From positions 218,816 through 282,815 of the forward strand of contig NZ_FOND01000001.1 in the NCBI RefSeq assembly GCF_900112815.1: a stretch of DNA of 64,000 nucleotides. The letters are read 5' to 3'. Below the pieces are notes generated by a model, which saw only the letters and a list, made by a program, of their open reading frames with translations, was not told the origin of the DNA and did not search any database. The DNA comes from Blastococcus tunisiensis. Lineage in GTDB: Bacteria > Actinomycetota > Actinomycetes > Mycobacteriales > Geodermatophilaceae. This document shows positions 1-15,096 of the stretch, one piece after another. The translations under genes were made by a program, and so were the position numbers. The stretch's first letter is position 1. Every line of letters starts with the position of its first letter.

Positions 1-799
1 GGACGGCGCGGTCACGGTCGAGTTCCGGGTGAAGGACGCCTTCGTCGGCGACCGGTCGGAGGCGGCGATCAAGATCGAGACCGTGCTCGGCGCGAAGTAC
101 CTGGCGCTCGTCCCGCGCGGGTCCGGCGAACTCGACCCCGACCAGCCGATCCCGCTGGAGCGGACCGCCTCGCCCTACGACGTCGTCGAGGCCTTCGCGG
201 ACCTGTCGACGACGGTCGAGGAGCTGGACACGGCCCAGCTGGCCGGCTCGTTCGAGGTGCTGGCGGAGACGTTCGCCGACACCCCCGACGAGGTGCGCAC
301 GTCCCTGCAGGGCCTGGCCCGGCTGTCGGACACCATCGCCTCGCGGGACGCGCAGCTGCAGGAGCTGCTGTCGGCGACCCGGCAGGTGACCCAGGTCCTC
401 GCCGACCGCAACGGCGAGTTCACCCAGCTGATCCTGGACTCCAACACGCTGCTCACCGAGGTGCAGGAGCGCCGGGCGCTGATCGACTCGATCCTCACGG
501 ACGTGCAGGAGCTGGCCACCCAGCTGTCGGGCCTGGTCGCGGACAACCGCGAGGCGCTCACCCCCACGCTGCAGCAGCTGTCGACGGTGACCGACATCCT
601 CAGCCGCAACCGGGCGGCGCTGGCCGAGACGGTGGACAACTTCGCGCCGTTCGTGCGGGTGTTCGCCAACACCCTCGGCAACGGCCGCTGGTTCGACAGC
701 TTCGTGAACGACCTGCTGCCCACGGTCCTCGGCTCGGTGGTCTGCGGCGGCGTGCAGCAGACGCCGCTGCCGGTCGGCTGCTCGGAGGAGACGGGATGA
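1..799 (+). CDS. mceC: MCE-family protein, 5'-truncated (probable MceC)
   Basis: This is the 3' part of an mce gene that enters from outside the window; the frame is open from base 2 (265 codons visible). The first ~55 residues are the end of an MCE domain (IETVLGAKYLALVPRGSG), followed by a long helical region rich in Leu, Gln and Asp, as in Mce shuttle proteins. Mce proteins form a hexameric tunnel carrying lipids or sterols across the envelope to a YrbE permease. The next three genes look like MceD, lipoprotein MceE and MceF, so by order this should be MceC. Its stop overlaps the next ATG (ATGA). The internal GTG at 29 is not the true start. Confidence 0.9.
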   Translation, partial: DGAVTVEFRVKDAFVGDRSEAAIKIETVLGAKYLALVPRGSGELDPDQPIPLERTASPYDVVEAFADLSTTVEELDTAQLAGSFEVLAETFADTPDEVRTSLQGLARLSDTIASRDAQLQELLSATRQVTQVLADRNGEFTQLILDSNTLLTEVQERRALIDSILTDVQELATQLSGLVADNREALTPTLQQLSTVTDILSRNRAALAETVDNFAPFVRVFANTLGNGRWFDSFVNDLLPTVLGSVVCGGVQQTPLPVGCSEETG

Positions 800-2049
800 G
801 CGGCTCCCTGCAGCGCGGCGTCGCCCTGGCGGCGACCCTCGTCCTCCTCGCGGCCCTGGGCTGGACGGTGCTCCGCCCGGCCGGCCAGTACCGGGTGACC
901 GCGTACTTCACCCAGACCGTCGGGCTCTACCCGGGCTCCGGGGTGAGCATCCTGGGCATCGACGTCGGCGACGTCACCGGGATCACCGCCCTGGGCGACC
1001 GGGTGCGCGTGGACATGGTCATCGACGACGACTACGACATCCCCGCGGACGCGCAGGCCGTCGTCCTCGCGCCGTCCCTGGTCTCCGACCGGTACGTGCA
1101 GTTCTCGCCGGTCTACGACGGCGGACCGACCATGGCCGACGGCGCCGAGGTGCCGGTGGAGCGCACGGCCACCCCGGTGGAGCTGGACCAGGTGTACGGC
1201 GCGCTCGACGAGCTGTCCGCCGCGCTCGGCCCCGACGGGGCCAACGCGAACGGTGCCCTGTCGGACCTCGTCGACGTCGGCGCGGCGAACCTCGACGGCA
1301 ACGGCGAGGCGCTGAACCGCACCCTCACCGGTTTCTCGCAGGCGGTGGAGACCCTGGCGACCAACCGCGACGACCTGTTCGCGTCCCTGGACAACCTGCA
1401 GACCTTCACCAGCGCACTGGCCACCGTCGACGCGCAGGTCGGCCGGTTCAACGACAACATGGCCGCGGTCTCGGAGCTGCTGGCCGACGAGCGGGAGGAC
1501 CTCGCCGCGGCGGTCCGGCTGCTCTCCCGGGCGCTGGCCGACGTCGCCGGGTTCATCCGGGACAACACGACCCTGCTGTCGACGAACGTCAACCGGCTCG
1601 CCGACGTCACGCTCTCCCTGGTCCAGCAGCGCGCGGCGCTGGGCGAGGTCCTCGACGTGGCGCCGGCCGCGCTGGGCAACCTGGCGCACGCCTACAACCC
1701 CGACTACGGCACGCTCGACACCCGCGACAACGGGCTCGGCGCGGTCAACGCCGAGGTCGTGGTGTGCGGCGCGCTGTTCCAGCTGGGCCGGGTGCGCGTC
1801 GACGACCTGCCGGTGCCGATCGTCGACGAGGTGACCGGGCTCCTGGAGCCCCTCCAGACGACCACCGAGGCGGTCTGCGCCCGGCTGCTGTCCGGGGACG
1901 CCGACGCCGACGGCACGCTCGACGACCTGAACCAGAACGGCCGGCCGGACTACGAGGAGCTGCGCGAGGCGCTGCTCGGCGGCCTGGGGGGCGGTGGCCC
2001 GGTGCCCAACCCGATCGGCCTGCCGGTGATCGCGGGGGTGGCGGAGTGA
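796..2049 (+). CDS. mceD: MCE-family protein (probable MceD)
   Basis: A 417-residue Mce protein. Residues ~8-25 form one hydrophobic N-terminal anchor, the MCE domain follows (about 30-115, with VGLYPGSGVSILGIDVGDV), then a long coiled helical region and an Asp/Gly-rich C-terminus. It is expected to be one ring subunit of the Mce lipid-transport tunnel, anchored in the membrane and projecting outward. It overlaps the previous gene by ATGA and the next one at GTGATG, so the cluster is a tightly coupled operon. The letter D is assigned from gene order only. Confidence 0.9.
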   Translation: MSGSLQRGVALAATLVLLAALGWTVLRPAGQYRVTAYFTQTVGLYPGSGVSILGIDVGDVTGITALGDRVRVDMVIDDDYDIPADAQAVVLAPSLVSDRYVQFSPVYDGGPTMADGAEVPVERTATPVELDQVYGALDELSAALGPDGANANGALSDLVDVGAANLDGNGEALNRTLTGFSQAVETLATNRDDLFASLDNLQTFTSALATVDAQVGRFNDNMAAVSELLADEREDLAAAVRLLSRALADVAGFIRDNTTLLSTNVNRLADVTLSLVQQRAALGEVLDVAPAALGNLAHAYNPDYGTLDTRDNGLGAVNAEVVVCGALFQLGRVRVDDLPVPIVDEVTGLLEPLQTTTEAVCARLLSGDADADGTLDDLNQNGRPDYEELREALLGGLGGGGPVPNPIGLPVIAGVAE

Positions 2050-3314
2050 TGCTCAGGAACTGGCGGGGGGCACGACGGCTGACCGGGCTGGTGGCCGGCA
2101 TGCTGCTGCTGAGCGGGTGCGGCTTCCGGGGCGCGTACTCCTTCGACCTGCCCGGTGGCGCGGACGTGGGGGACGACCCGTACCGCGTCGAGGTGCACTT
2201 CCTCGACGTCCTGGACCTGGTGCCGCAGTCGGCGGTGCGCGTCGCCGACGTCCCGGTGGGCAGGGTCGAGGAGATCGAGCTCGAGGAGGACTGGACGGCC
2301 CGGGTCACCGTCGTGGTCCACGGCGACGTGGAGCTGCCGGCCAACTCCGTCGCGGCGATCCAGCAGTCCTCGCTGCTGGGCGAGAAGTACGTGGAGCTGG
2401 CGCCGCCGGGGAACGCCGAGTCCGCGGGTGACCTGCGGGAGCAGCCGCTGATCCCGCTGGCGCGCACCAACCGGAACGTGGAGGTGGAGGAGCTCCTCGG
2501 CGCGGTGTCGCTGGTGCTCAACGGTGGCGGCCTGGCCCAGCTCCAGACGATCAACCGGGAGCTCGGCGAGGCCATGGAGGGCCGGGAGAGCGAGCTGAAG
2601 GACACCCTCGCCCAGCTCGACACGTTCATCGGCGGCCTGGACGAGCAGAAGGCCGAGATCAGCCGGGCGCTGGACAGCGCCGACCGGCTGGCCGCGACCC
2701 TCGCCGCCCGCACCGCCACGATCCGCACGGCGCTGGACACGATCGGCCCGGGCCTCGACGTCATCAACCAGCAGCGCGACCTCCTCGTCTCGATGCTGGA
2801 GAGCCTGGCCCGGCTGGGCGACGTCGGCACGCGGGTGATCAACCAGTCGGCGGAGAACACCATCGCCGACCTGCAGCTCCTCCAGCCGATCCTCAGCCAG
2901 CTGGCGGCCGCCGGGCCGGACCTGGCCGGGGCGCTGGAGCTGCTGCTCACCTACCCGTTCCCCGACAGCTCGCTGTCCGCCCTCAACTACCGGCAGGCCC
3001 AGACGGGTGGCTACGCCCTGTTCACCAACATGACGGCGACGCTGAACTTCGACCTCTCCGAGCTGCTCTGCCGCTACGTGATCGACCAGGCGACGGGTGC
3101 GCTCAAGATCGCCCCGCAGGTCCTCGCGGGCGACCAGTGCGGCGTCCCCGGGTCGGCGCCGGGCAGCACGGCGACCGGCGCCGACGGTGGCGCGGCGGGG
3201 CAGCCCCCGCCGCCGACCCTGCCGACCCTCCCGGACATCGTGGGTCAGATCCCGGGCACCGACGAGCTGACCGGCCGGCTCGGTCTGCCGGCCATCCCGG
3301 GGGCGACGCAGTGA
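2049..3314 (+). CDS. mceE: MCE-family lipoprotein (MceE/LprK type)
   Basis: 421 residues from the ATG at 2049 (a GTG directly before it, at 2046, is an alternative). A lipoprotein signal is clear: basic start, hydrophobic stretch and the lipobox LLSGC with Cys at residue 24. An MCE domain and long helical segment follow, then a Pro/Gly-rich tail. In actinobacterial mce operons the fifth mce gene is normally this lipoprotein, which fixes the order of the cluster. It overlaps mceD and mceF by a few bases. Confidence 0.92.
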   Translation: MLRNWRGARRLTGLVAGMLLLSGCGFRGAYSFDLPGGADVGDDPYRVEVHFLDVLDLVPQSAVRVADVPVGRVEEIELEEDWTARVTVVVHGDVELPANSVAAIQQSSLLGEKYVELAPPGNAESAGDLREQPLIPLARTNRNVEVEELLGAVSLVLNGGGLAQLQTINRELGEAMEGRESELKDTLAQLDTFIGGLDEQKAEISRALDSADRLAATLAARTATIRTALDTIGPGLDVINQQRDLLVSMLESLARLGDVGTRVINQSAENTIADLQLLQPILSQLAAAGPDLAGALELLLTYPFPDSSLSALNYRQAQTGGYALFTNMTATLNFDLSELLCRYVIDQATGALKIAPQVLAGDQCGVPGSAPGSTATGADGGAAGQPPPPTLPTLPDIVGQIPGTDELTGRLGLPAIPGATQ

Positions 3315-4585
3315 TCACGCGGAAGACCAGGATCAAGCTCGCCCTCTTCGCCGTGCTGGCGCTGGTCGGCATGTCCTACCTCGGCTTCACCTACGTCGGG
3401 CTGGACCGCCTGGTGCTCGGCAGCGGCTACCAGGTGGCCGCCGACTTCCGGGACTCCGGCGGCATCTTCGTCAACGCCGAGGTCACCTACCGCGGGGTCG
3501 CCGTGGGCCGGGTCAGCGACATGGAACTGATCGACGACGGCGTCCGCGTCCACCTGACCATCGAGCCCGACACCGATCCCATCCCCGCCCGGACGGCCGC
3601 GTTCGTCGCGACCCGCAGCGCCGTGGGGGAGCAGTACGTCGACCTGCGGCCCGACACCGACGAGGGCCCCTACCTCGAGGACGGCGCGGTCATCCCGCAG
3701 GACCGCACCGGGATCCCGGTGCCGGTGGAGCAGCTGCTGCTCAACCTCGACGAGCTGGTCGGCTCCATCGACGAGGACAACCTGCGCATCCTCGTGGACG
3801 AGCTCGGCCAGGCCTTCGCCGGCGCCGGCGACGACCTCGGCCGGCTGATCGACAACGGCGACCTGCTGCTGGCCCGGGCGCAGGAGTCGCTGCCGGAGAC
3901 CCTGCGGCTGATCACCGACGGGCGCACCGTCCTCGACACCCAGGTGGCCAGCCGCTCGGCGATCGAGCAGTGGGCCGCGGAGCTGCGCACGTTCACCGAC
4001 ACCCTGGTCGAGATCGACCCCGACCTGCGCGGCCTCGTGGTCAACGCCCCCGACGCCGGCGCCCAGCTGGAGCAGGTGGTGCGCGACGCGGGACCGGGCC
4101 TGGGCTCCCTGCTGCGCAATGTGGACATCCTCAACGACGTCACCATCCCCCGGCTGGACGGCGTCGAGCAGCTGCTCGTCACCTATCCCGACGTCGTCTC
4201 CGGGAACTTCACCGTCGTCCGCCGCGACGCCGACGGCGTGATGCGCTCGCACTTCGGGTTCGTGCTGAACGCCGGTGACCCGCACTCCTGCACGACCGGG
4301 TACATCCCGACGTCGCAGCTGCCCAGCGGGAGCGCCGTCGCGAACGCCGACGTCGACTCCGTCCGCTGCGACGTCGTCAACGGCGTGGACCCGGACCCCG
4401 GCGACGGCTACGACGAGAACGGGTCCAGCATCCGCGGCGAGCAGAACATCGGCCGGTCCGGCGGCACCCGGTCGAGCGGCCCGCAGGGCTCCACCACCGG
4501 CCCGGTCCCGCCGCTGAGCGGGATCCCCGGCCAGGTGCTCGGCCAGCTGCTGTCGGCCAACCCGTTCGCCTTCACCGTCGGGTGA
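3311..4585 (+). CDS. mceF: MCE-family protein (probable MceF)
   Basis: 424 residues from a GTG that overlaps the mceE stop (GTGA). A single N-terminal hydrophobic segment (residues ~9-27) precedes an MCE domain (VNAEVTYRGVAVGRV), helical shaft and a Gly/Ser-rich tail. Being last of the mce genes and followed by Mce-associated proteins, it is the F subunit. A longer reading frame upstream to 3137 is only mceE read in another frame. Confidence 0.9.
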   Translation: MITRKTRIKLALFAVLALVGMSYLGFTYVGLDRLVLGSGYQVAADFRDSGGIFVNAEVTYRGVAVGRVSDMELIDDGVRVHLTIEPDTDPIPARTAAFVATRSAVGEQYVDLRPDTDEGPYLEDGAVIPQDRTGIPVPVEQLLLNLDELVGSIDEDNLRILVDELGQAFAGAGDDLGRLIDNGDLLLARAQESLPETLRLITDGRTVLDTQVASRSAIEQWAAELRTFTDTLVEIDPDLRGLVVNAPDAGAQLEQVVRDAGPGLGSLLRNVDILNDVTIPRLDGVEQLLVTYPDVVSGNFTVVRRDADGVMRSHFGFVLNAGDPHSCTTGYIPTSQLPSGSAVANADVDSVRCDVVNGVDPDPGDGYDENGSSIRGEQNIGRSGGTRSSGPQGSTTGPVPPLSGIPGQVLGQLLSANPFAFTVG

Positions 4586-4637
4586 ACAGCGGCATGCCGC
4601 CCACCCACACGATCATCGGACAGGGAGAATCACGCGC

Positions 4638-5276
4638 GTGACCAGTGAGACGCGCCCCCGGGAGGACCGGGTCCGGGAGGACCGCGCGGTCCCCGACCGG
4701 ACCGGCGAGGACGCCGGCGCACGACCGTCGGACGCCGGGACCGCGCCGGCCGACGGCCCGGAGCCGGCCCGCACCGGCGGTCGGCTCTCGATCCCGCTGG
4801 TCCCCGCGCTGCTGGTGCTGCTCGCCCTGCTGCTCGGCGCGACGGCCTTCCTGTGGTCCACCCGGCCGGGGGACTCCCCGGTGCGGACGGCGTCCTACGT
4901 CGACGCCCTGCAGGCGGCCCGCTCCGGTGTGGTCGACCTGACGTCGTTCGACCACCTCACCCTCGACGACGACATCGAGCAGATCCGTCGGGTGGCCACC
5001 GGCGACCTGCGCGAGGAGGCCGTCGCGGAGCTGGACGCCAGCCGGCAGCAGATCGCCGAGGCCGAGGCCGTCGTCAACACCGAGGTCGTCGGCGGCGGGG
5101 TGACGCGGGCGACGGGGTCGGAGGCGACCGTGTGGCTGGTGATCGAGTCGACCCAGCAGAGCAACGCGAGCCCGCAGGCGCAGGTGGTGCGCTACCGCAT
5201 CGAGGTCGCGCTGGAGAAGCCCGAGGACCGCTGGCTGCTGTCCGGGATCACGGGGACCGGTACCGAGAATGAGTGA
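4638..5276 (+). CDS. Mce-associated membrane protein
   Basis: 212 residues from a GTG with an AGGGAG ribosome site just upstream. A charged cytoplasmic N-terminus (1-50) is followed by one membrane helix (~51-76) and an extracytoplasmic domain of NTF2-like character. It lies 52 bases behind mceF. Proteins of this type are routinely found after mceF and have been linked in mycobacteria to stability of the Mce complex. Family assignment rests on context and topology, since the sequence is poorly conserved. Confidence 0.8.
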   Translation: MTSETRPREDRVREDRAVPDRTGEDAGARPSDAGTAPADGPEPARTGGRLSIPLVPALLVLLALLLGATAFLWSTRPGDSPVRTASYVDALQAARSGVVDLTSFDHLTLDDDIEQIRRVATGDLREEAVAELDASRQQIAEAEAVVNTEVVGGGVTRATGSEATVWLVIESTQQSNASPQAQVVRYRIEVALEKPEDRWLLSGITGTGTENE

Positions 5277-6207
5277 GACCCCCGACGGCCGGCCGCGGCC
5301 CACCCCCCGCCCCCGGCCGGCGCCGCGCCCCGGCCCGCGTCCGCGGGTGGCCGGCAGCCGCCGCGAGCGGGAGGAGCCCGCCACCCCGGCCACCGAGGTC
5401 CCGGCCGCCGCCACCCCGGCCACCGAGGTCCCGGCCGCCGAGGTCCCGGCCGCCGCCACCCCGGTCACCGACGGCTCGGCCACGGACGCCGCGGCCACGG
5501 ACGCCGCGGCCACCGACGCCGCGGCCACGGGTGCTCCGCCCACCACGCGGCCGTCCAGCGATCCCGAGTCCGGCCGGGCGGCCGCGACCGCTCGGCCGCG
5601 GGCGCCACGGACCCGGCGCACCCCGGCCGCCGCGTCGTCGAGGGACACCGCGTCGACGGGGACCGCGCGCACCCGCCGGTTGCCGGCCCTCGCGCTCGTC
5701 CTGGTGCTGCTCTGCCTCGCCGCCGGGGCGGGTGCCGGCGTGCTCCTGTGGCAGCGGCTGAACCCCACCTCCGTCGACCCGGCCATCTTCGCCGCCGCCC
5801 GTGACGGGGTCCGGGCGCTCTACGCCTACGACTACCGCGACTCCGAGGGCAGCGTCCAGGGGAAGCTCGACGTCCTCACCGGCGAGCTGCGCGAGCAGTA
5901 CGAGCAGGACCTGGGGCAGGGCGGGATCATCGACACCTACGAGCAGGTGTCGGCGACCACCAGCTACGAGGTCCTCGAGGTGGGCCTGCAGCAGGTGAAC
6001 GACGCCCAGGACACCGCCACGCTCGTGGTCTTCGGGCAGTACCTGGTCGAGTCGGTCAACAGCGGCAGCCAGCAGCCTCCCGAGGGATCGGAGTGCCTGG
6101 TCACCCCCGCGGGCGCCCAGTCGTGCACCCAGACGGTGCAGGTGCGGGTCATCGAGGTCGACGGCGACTGGAAGATCAGCGAGCTCACGCTGCTGACCAC
6201 CAGCTGA
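5269..6207 (+). CDS. Mce-associated membrane protein with Ala/Pro/Thr repeat region
   Basis: 312 residues, ATG overlapping the previous stop by 8 bases. Residues ~1-140 are low-complexity and disordered, with repeats of ATPATEVPAA and ATDAA; then come one membrane helix (~142-163) and a C-terminal extracytoplasmic domain of ~145 residues like that of the preceding gene. It is the last gene of the mce operon. The repeat part likely evolves by slippage; the coding DNA between about 5380 and 5530 is visibly tandem. Confidence 0.8.
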   Translation: MSETPDGRPRPTPRPRPAPRPGPRPRVAGSRREREEPATPATEVPAAATPATEVPAAEVPAAATPVTDGSATDAAATDAAATDAAATGAPPTTRPSSDPESGRAAATARPRAPRTRRTPAAASSRDTASTGTARTRRLPALALVLVLLCLAAGAGAGVLLWQRLNPTSVDPAIFAAARDGVRALYAYDYRDSEGSVQGKLDVLTGELREQYEQDLGQGGIIDTYEQVSATTSYEVLEVGLQQVNDAQDTATLVVFGQYLVESVNSGSQQPPEGSECLVTPAGAQSCTQTVQVRVIEVDGDWKISELTLLTTS

Positions 6208-6235
6208 CAGCCGTCCGTCCACAGACGTTCGGCGT

Positions 6236-6254
6236 GGCATTCCGCCGGAGTGCC
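6236..6254 (+). terminator. possible mce operon terminator
   Basis: An 8-bp stem (one G-T pair) with a GCC loop lies 29 bases after the last mce gene and ahead of the rpoB promoter. It is short and has no T tract, so it is only a candidate. Confidence 0.35.
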
Positions 6255-6349
6255 CCCTGCTGGCATCATGGTCGCCGCACGCCTGCAGCCCCTGCTCGCC
6301 GAATCGCGCTCCCCGGGATGTGGCACCGGTCGCACCGGTCCTCCCGGCG

Positions 6350-6378
6350 TGGACAGCGCGCTCGAGCAGGGGTAAGGT
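6350..6378 (+). promoter_or_regulatory. rpoB promoter (sigma-A type)
   Basis: TGGACA at 6350-6355 and TAAGGT at 6373-6378 are separated by exactly 17 bases, a good match to the housekeeping promoter. Transcription would start near 6385, leaving a leader of about 190 bases before rpoB. No other comparable hexamer pair was seen between 6208 and 6573. Confidence 0.7.
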
Positions 6379-6573
6379 CTCCTGTTGCGCTGCCCTCCTG
6401 ACTGCCTGCCCGCCGAGACGGGTCACCAGGGGTGCCCGGGAGGCTTTTCCGGACGCCCCGCCGACCACTGCGGACAGAGACGATCGCGGGCAGCCCGCCA
6501 CTACCGACGACGACCCAGGACGAAACCCGCACAGACCCGCCCGCACGTCGTGAGGTCCTTGGAAGGACGCATC

Positions 6574-10062
<3,489 letters not shown>

Positions 10063-10070
10063 CCGTGCCC

Positions 10071-10104
10071 GCCGGCCGGCCCCGGGAGACCGGGGCCGGC
10101 CGGC
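10071..10104 (+). other. intercistronic hairpin between rpoB and rpoC
   Basis: A perfect 15-bp G+C stem (10071-10085 with 10090-10104) closed by a GAGA tetraloop lies 8 bases after the rpoB stop and 54 bases before rpoC. There is no T tract. It may set the rpoB/rpoC ratio by partial termination, RNA processing or 3'-end protection. Confidence 0.6.
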
Positions 10105-10158
10105 CACACACCTTTCGATCAGAAGTTCCGTAACGAGCCCCGGAAAGGGGTCATTCAC

Positions 10159-14061
<3,903 letters not shown>

Positions 14062-14076
14062 TCCCCGGAGAACGAC

Positions 14077-14115
14077 GGAAGGGCCCCGCAGGCGACCAGC
14101 CTGCGGGGCCCTTCC
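14077..14115 (+). terminator. rpoBC operon terminator
   Basis: Perfect 16-bp stem (14077-14092 with 14100-14115) and 7-base loop directly after rpoC. G+C-rich with no T run, as usual for actinobacterial terminators. It separates rpoC from the convergent minus-strand block. Confidence 0.85.
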
Positions 14116-14150
14116 GCGTCCCGCCCCGCCCGGCCAGGCCCGGCTAGGCC

Positions 14151-14238
14151 CGGCCATGATCAGGGAACCTGATCGTGGCGCGTCCTCCCGCACGGTGGGC
14201 GGTGGGGGAGGACGCCGCACCGTGGGGGAGGACGACGG
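14151..14238. repeat. dispersed intergenic repeat, copy A
   Basis: Eighty-eight bases that match 52861-52948 at 76 positions by hand alignment (about 86%, no gaps). It contains an inverted repeat around a 3-base centre (CCATGATCAGG / CCTGATCGTGG, one mismatch), a second stem GCGTCCTCCC / GGGAGGACGC, and a further GGGGGAGGACG. It lies between convergent rpoC and the regulator gene. Structure suggests a REP- or MITE-like element; no transposase is nearby. Confidence 0.75.
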
Positions 14239-14250
14239 ATCGTCCGGCGG

Positions 14251-14553
14251 TCAGGCCTCCGCGGTCCCGACGATCTCCTGCAGCGCCTGCACGTGGGCGG
14301 TGTACGCCCGCCTACCCTCGGGGGTGAGGGAGAGCCAGAGCCGGCTGCGGGCGTCGCGCACCGCGCGGTCCTGCCGCACGTAGCCGGCGTCGGAGAGCTG
14401 GGACAGGTGCTTGCTCAGCGCGGACTTCGACAGCCCGAGGCGCTCCTGGAGGAAGCCGAACTCGACCTTCTGCGCGGCGCTCAGCGCCGCACAGATCCGC
14501 AGCCGCTGCGGGGCGTGGATCACCTCGTCGAAGGCCGTCCCCTCAGGCGGCAT
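14251..14553 (-). CDS. winged-helix transcriptional regulator
   Basis: 100 residues, essentially one winged helix-turn-helix domain of the small MarR/ArsR-like class (FGFLQERLGLSKSALSKHL as recognition region, wing near RDARSRLWLSLT). No metal- or ligand-binding residues stand out. Its ATG overlaps the end of the upstream membrane-protein gene by 11 bases, so both come from one transcript. The operon promoter carries a large palindrome, which this protein is the obvious candidate to bind (inference). Confidence 0.85.
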   Translation of the reverse strand: MPPEGTAFDEVIHAPQRLRICAALSAAQKVEFGFLQERLGLSKSALSKHLSQLSDAGYVRQDRAVRDARSRLWLSLTPEGRRAYTAHVQALQEIVGTAEA

Positions 14554-14986
14554 CGCCGTAGGCCTTCCGGTAGCTGTGGCCCGTTCCCAGCACGATGCCG
14601 GCGACCACGACGGCGCCGACGATCCAGATCCACCAGGCGCCGGTGGTCTCCTCGACGACCAGGCACCCCAGCACCGTGCCGAGGACGCCGGCGAGGAACA
14701 GGCCCATGTCGCTCAGCGACGGCGTCACCCCCGATACGCCGTCGCGGTAGAGCCAGTACCGGCCGCCGAGGACGATCGCGGCGACGGCCGCGGCGAAGGT
14801 GGCGTTGCGCGCGTCGGACGGTGGCAGGAGCTGGGCCAGGCAGATGGCGGCCACCAGGGTCGCCTGCGCGAGGAAGAACCAGCGGGGGAGCGGGGGGTAG
14901 CGGACGGCGTCGGCGTCCGCGGAGAGCTGCTGGAGCGTCTCGCGGGCATCGTGCGGCGAGGGCGAGCCGTGCGGGCCGGTTGCCAT
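14543..14986 (-). CDS. four-helix membrane protein, function unknown
   Basis: 147 residues with a ~35-residue soluble N-terminus and four hydrophobic segments at about 37-54, 61-78, 92-111 and 115-134; the C-terminus ends shortly after. I do not recognise a characterised family. The ATG at 14986 has no ribosome site; instead a -10-like TACTGT ends 7 bases before it, so the mRNA is probably leaderless. Co-transcription with the winged-helix gene suggests that the regulator controls, or responds to, this membrane protein. Confidence 0.8.
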   Translation of the reverse strand: MATGPHGSPSPHDARETLQQLSADADAVRYPPLPRWFFLAQATLVAAICLAQLLPPSDARNATFAAAVAAIVLGGRYWLYRDGVSGVTPSLSDMGLFLAGVLGTVLGCLVVEETTGAWWIWIVGAVVVAGIVLGTGHSYRKAYGDAA

Positions 14987-15023
14987 GCAGGAAACAGTAG
15001 GGCAGTGTTTCCTGCATGGCAAC
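14979..15023 (-). promoter_or_regulatory. leaderless promoter inside an 18-bp inverted repeat (operator)
   Basis: Bases 14979-14996 and 15006-15023 are perfect inverted repeats around a 9-base centre. Reading the minus strand, TTGCCA (15022-15017), a 17-base spacer and TACTGT (14999-14994) form a promoter whose start would be the A of the ATG at 14986. The palindrome thus covers -35, -10 and start codon. Autoregulation by the downstream winged-helix protein is inferred. Confidence 0.7.
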
Positions 15024-15043
15024 GCTACCGGCCGGAGCCGTCT

Positions 15044-15086
15044 CGTCGTGGCGGCCGCCGGGCTGGATCCGGCCACCGCCACGACG
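15044..15086 (-). terminator. probable terminator of the luciferase-like gene
   Basis: An 11-bp perfect outer stem (15044-15054 with 15076-15086) with further partial pairing inside lies just after the oxidoreductase stop on the minus strand and before the next promoter. No T run. Confidence 0.5.
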
Positions 15087-15096
15087 GCGGGGCGAT

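Noticed and set aside
14520-15017. A 165-codon minus-strand frame across the membrane-protein gene
   Set aside because: Arg/Pro-rich shadow frame beginning in the palindrome; the overlapping frame encodes clear membrane helices.
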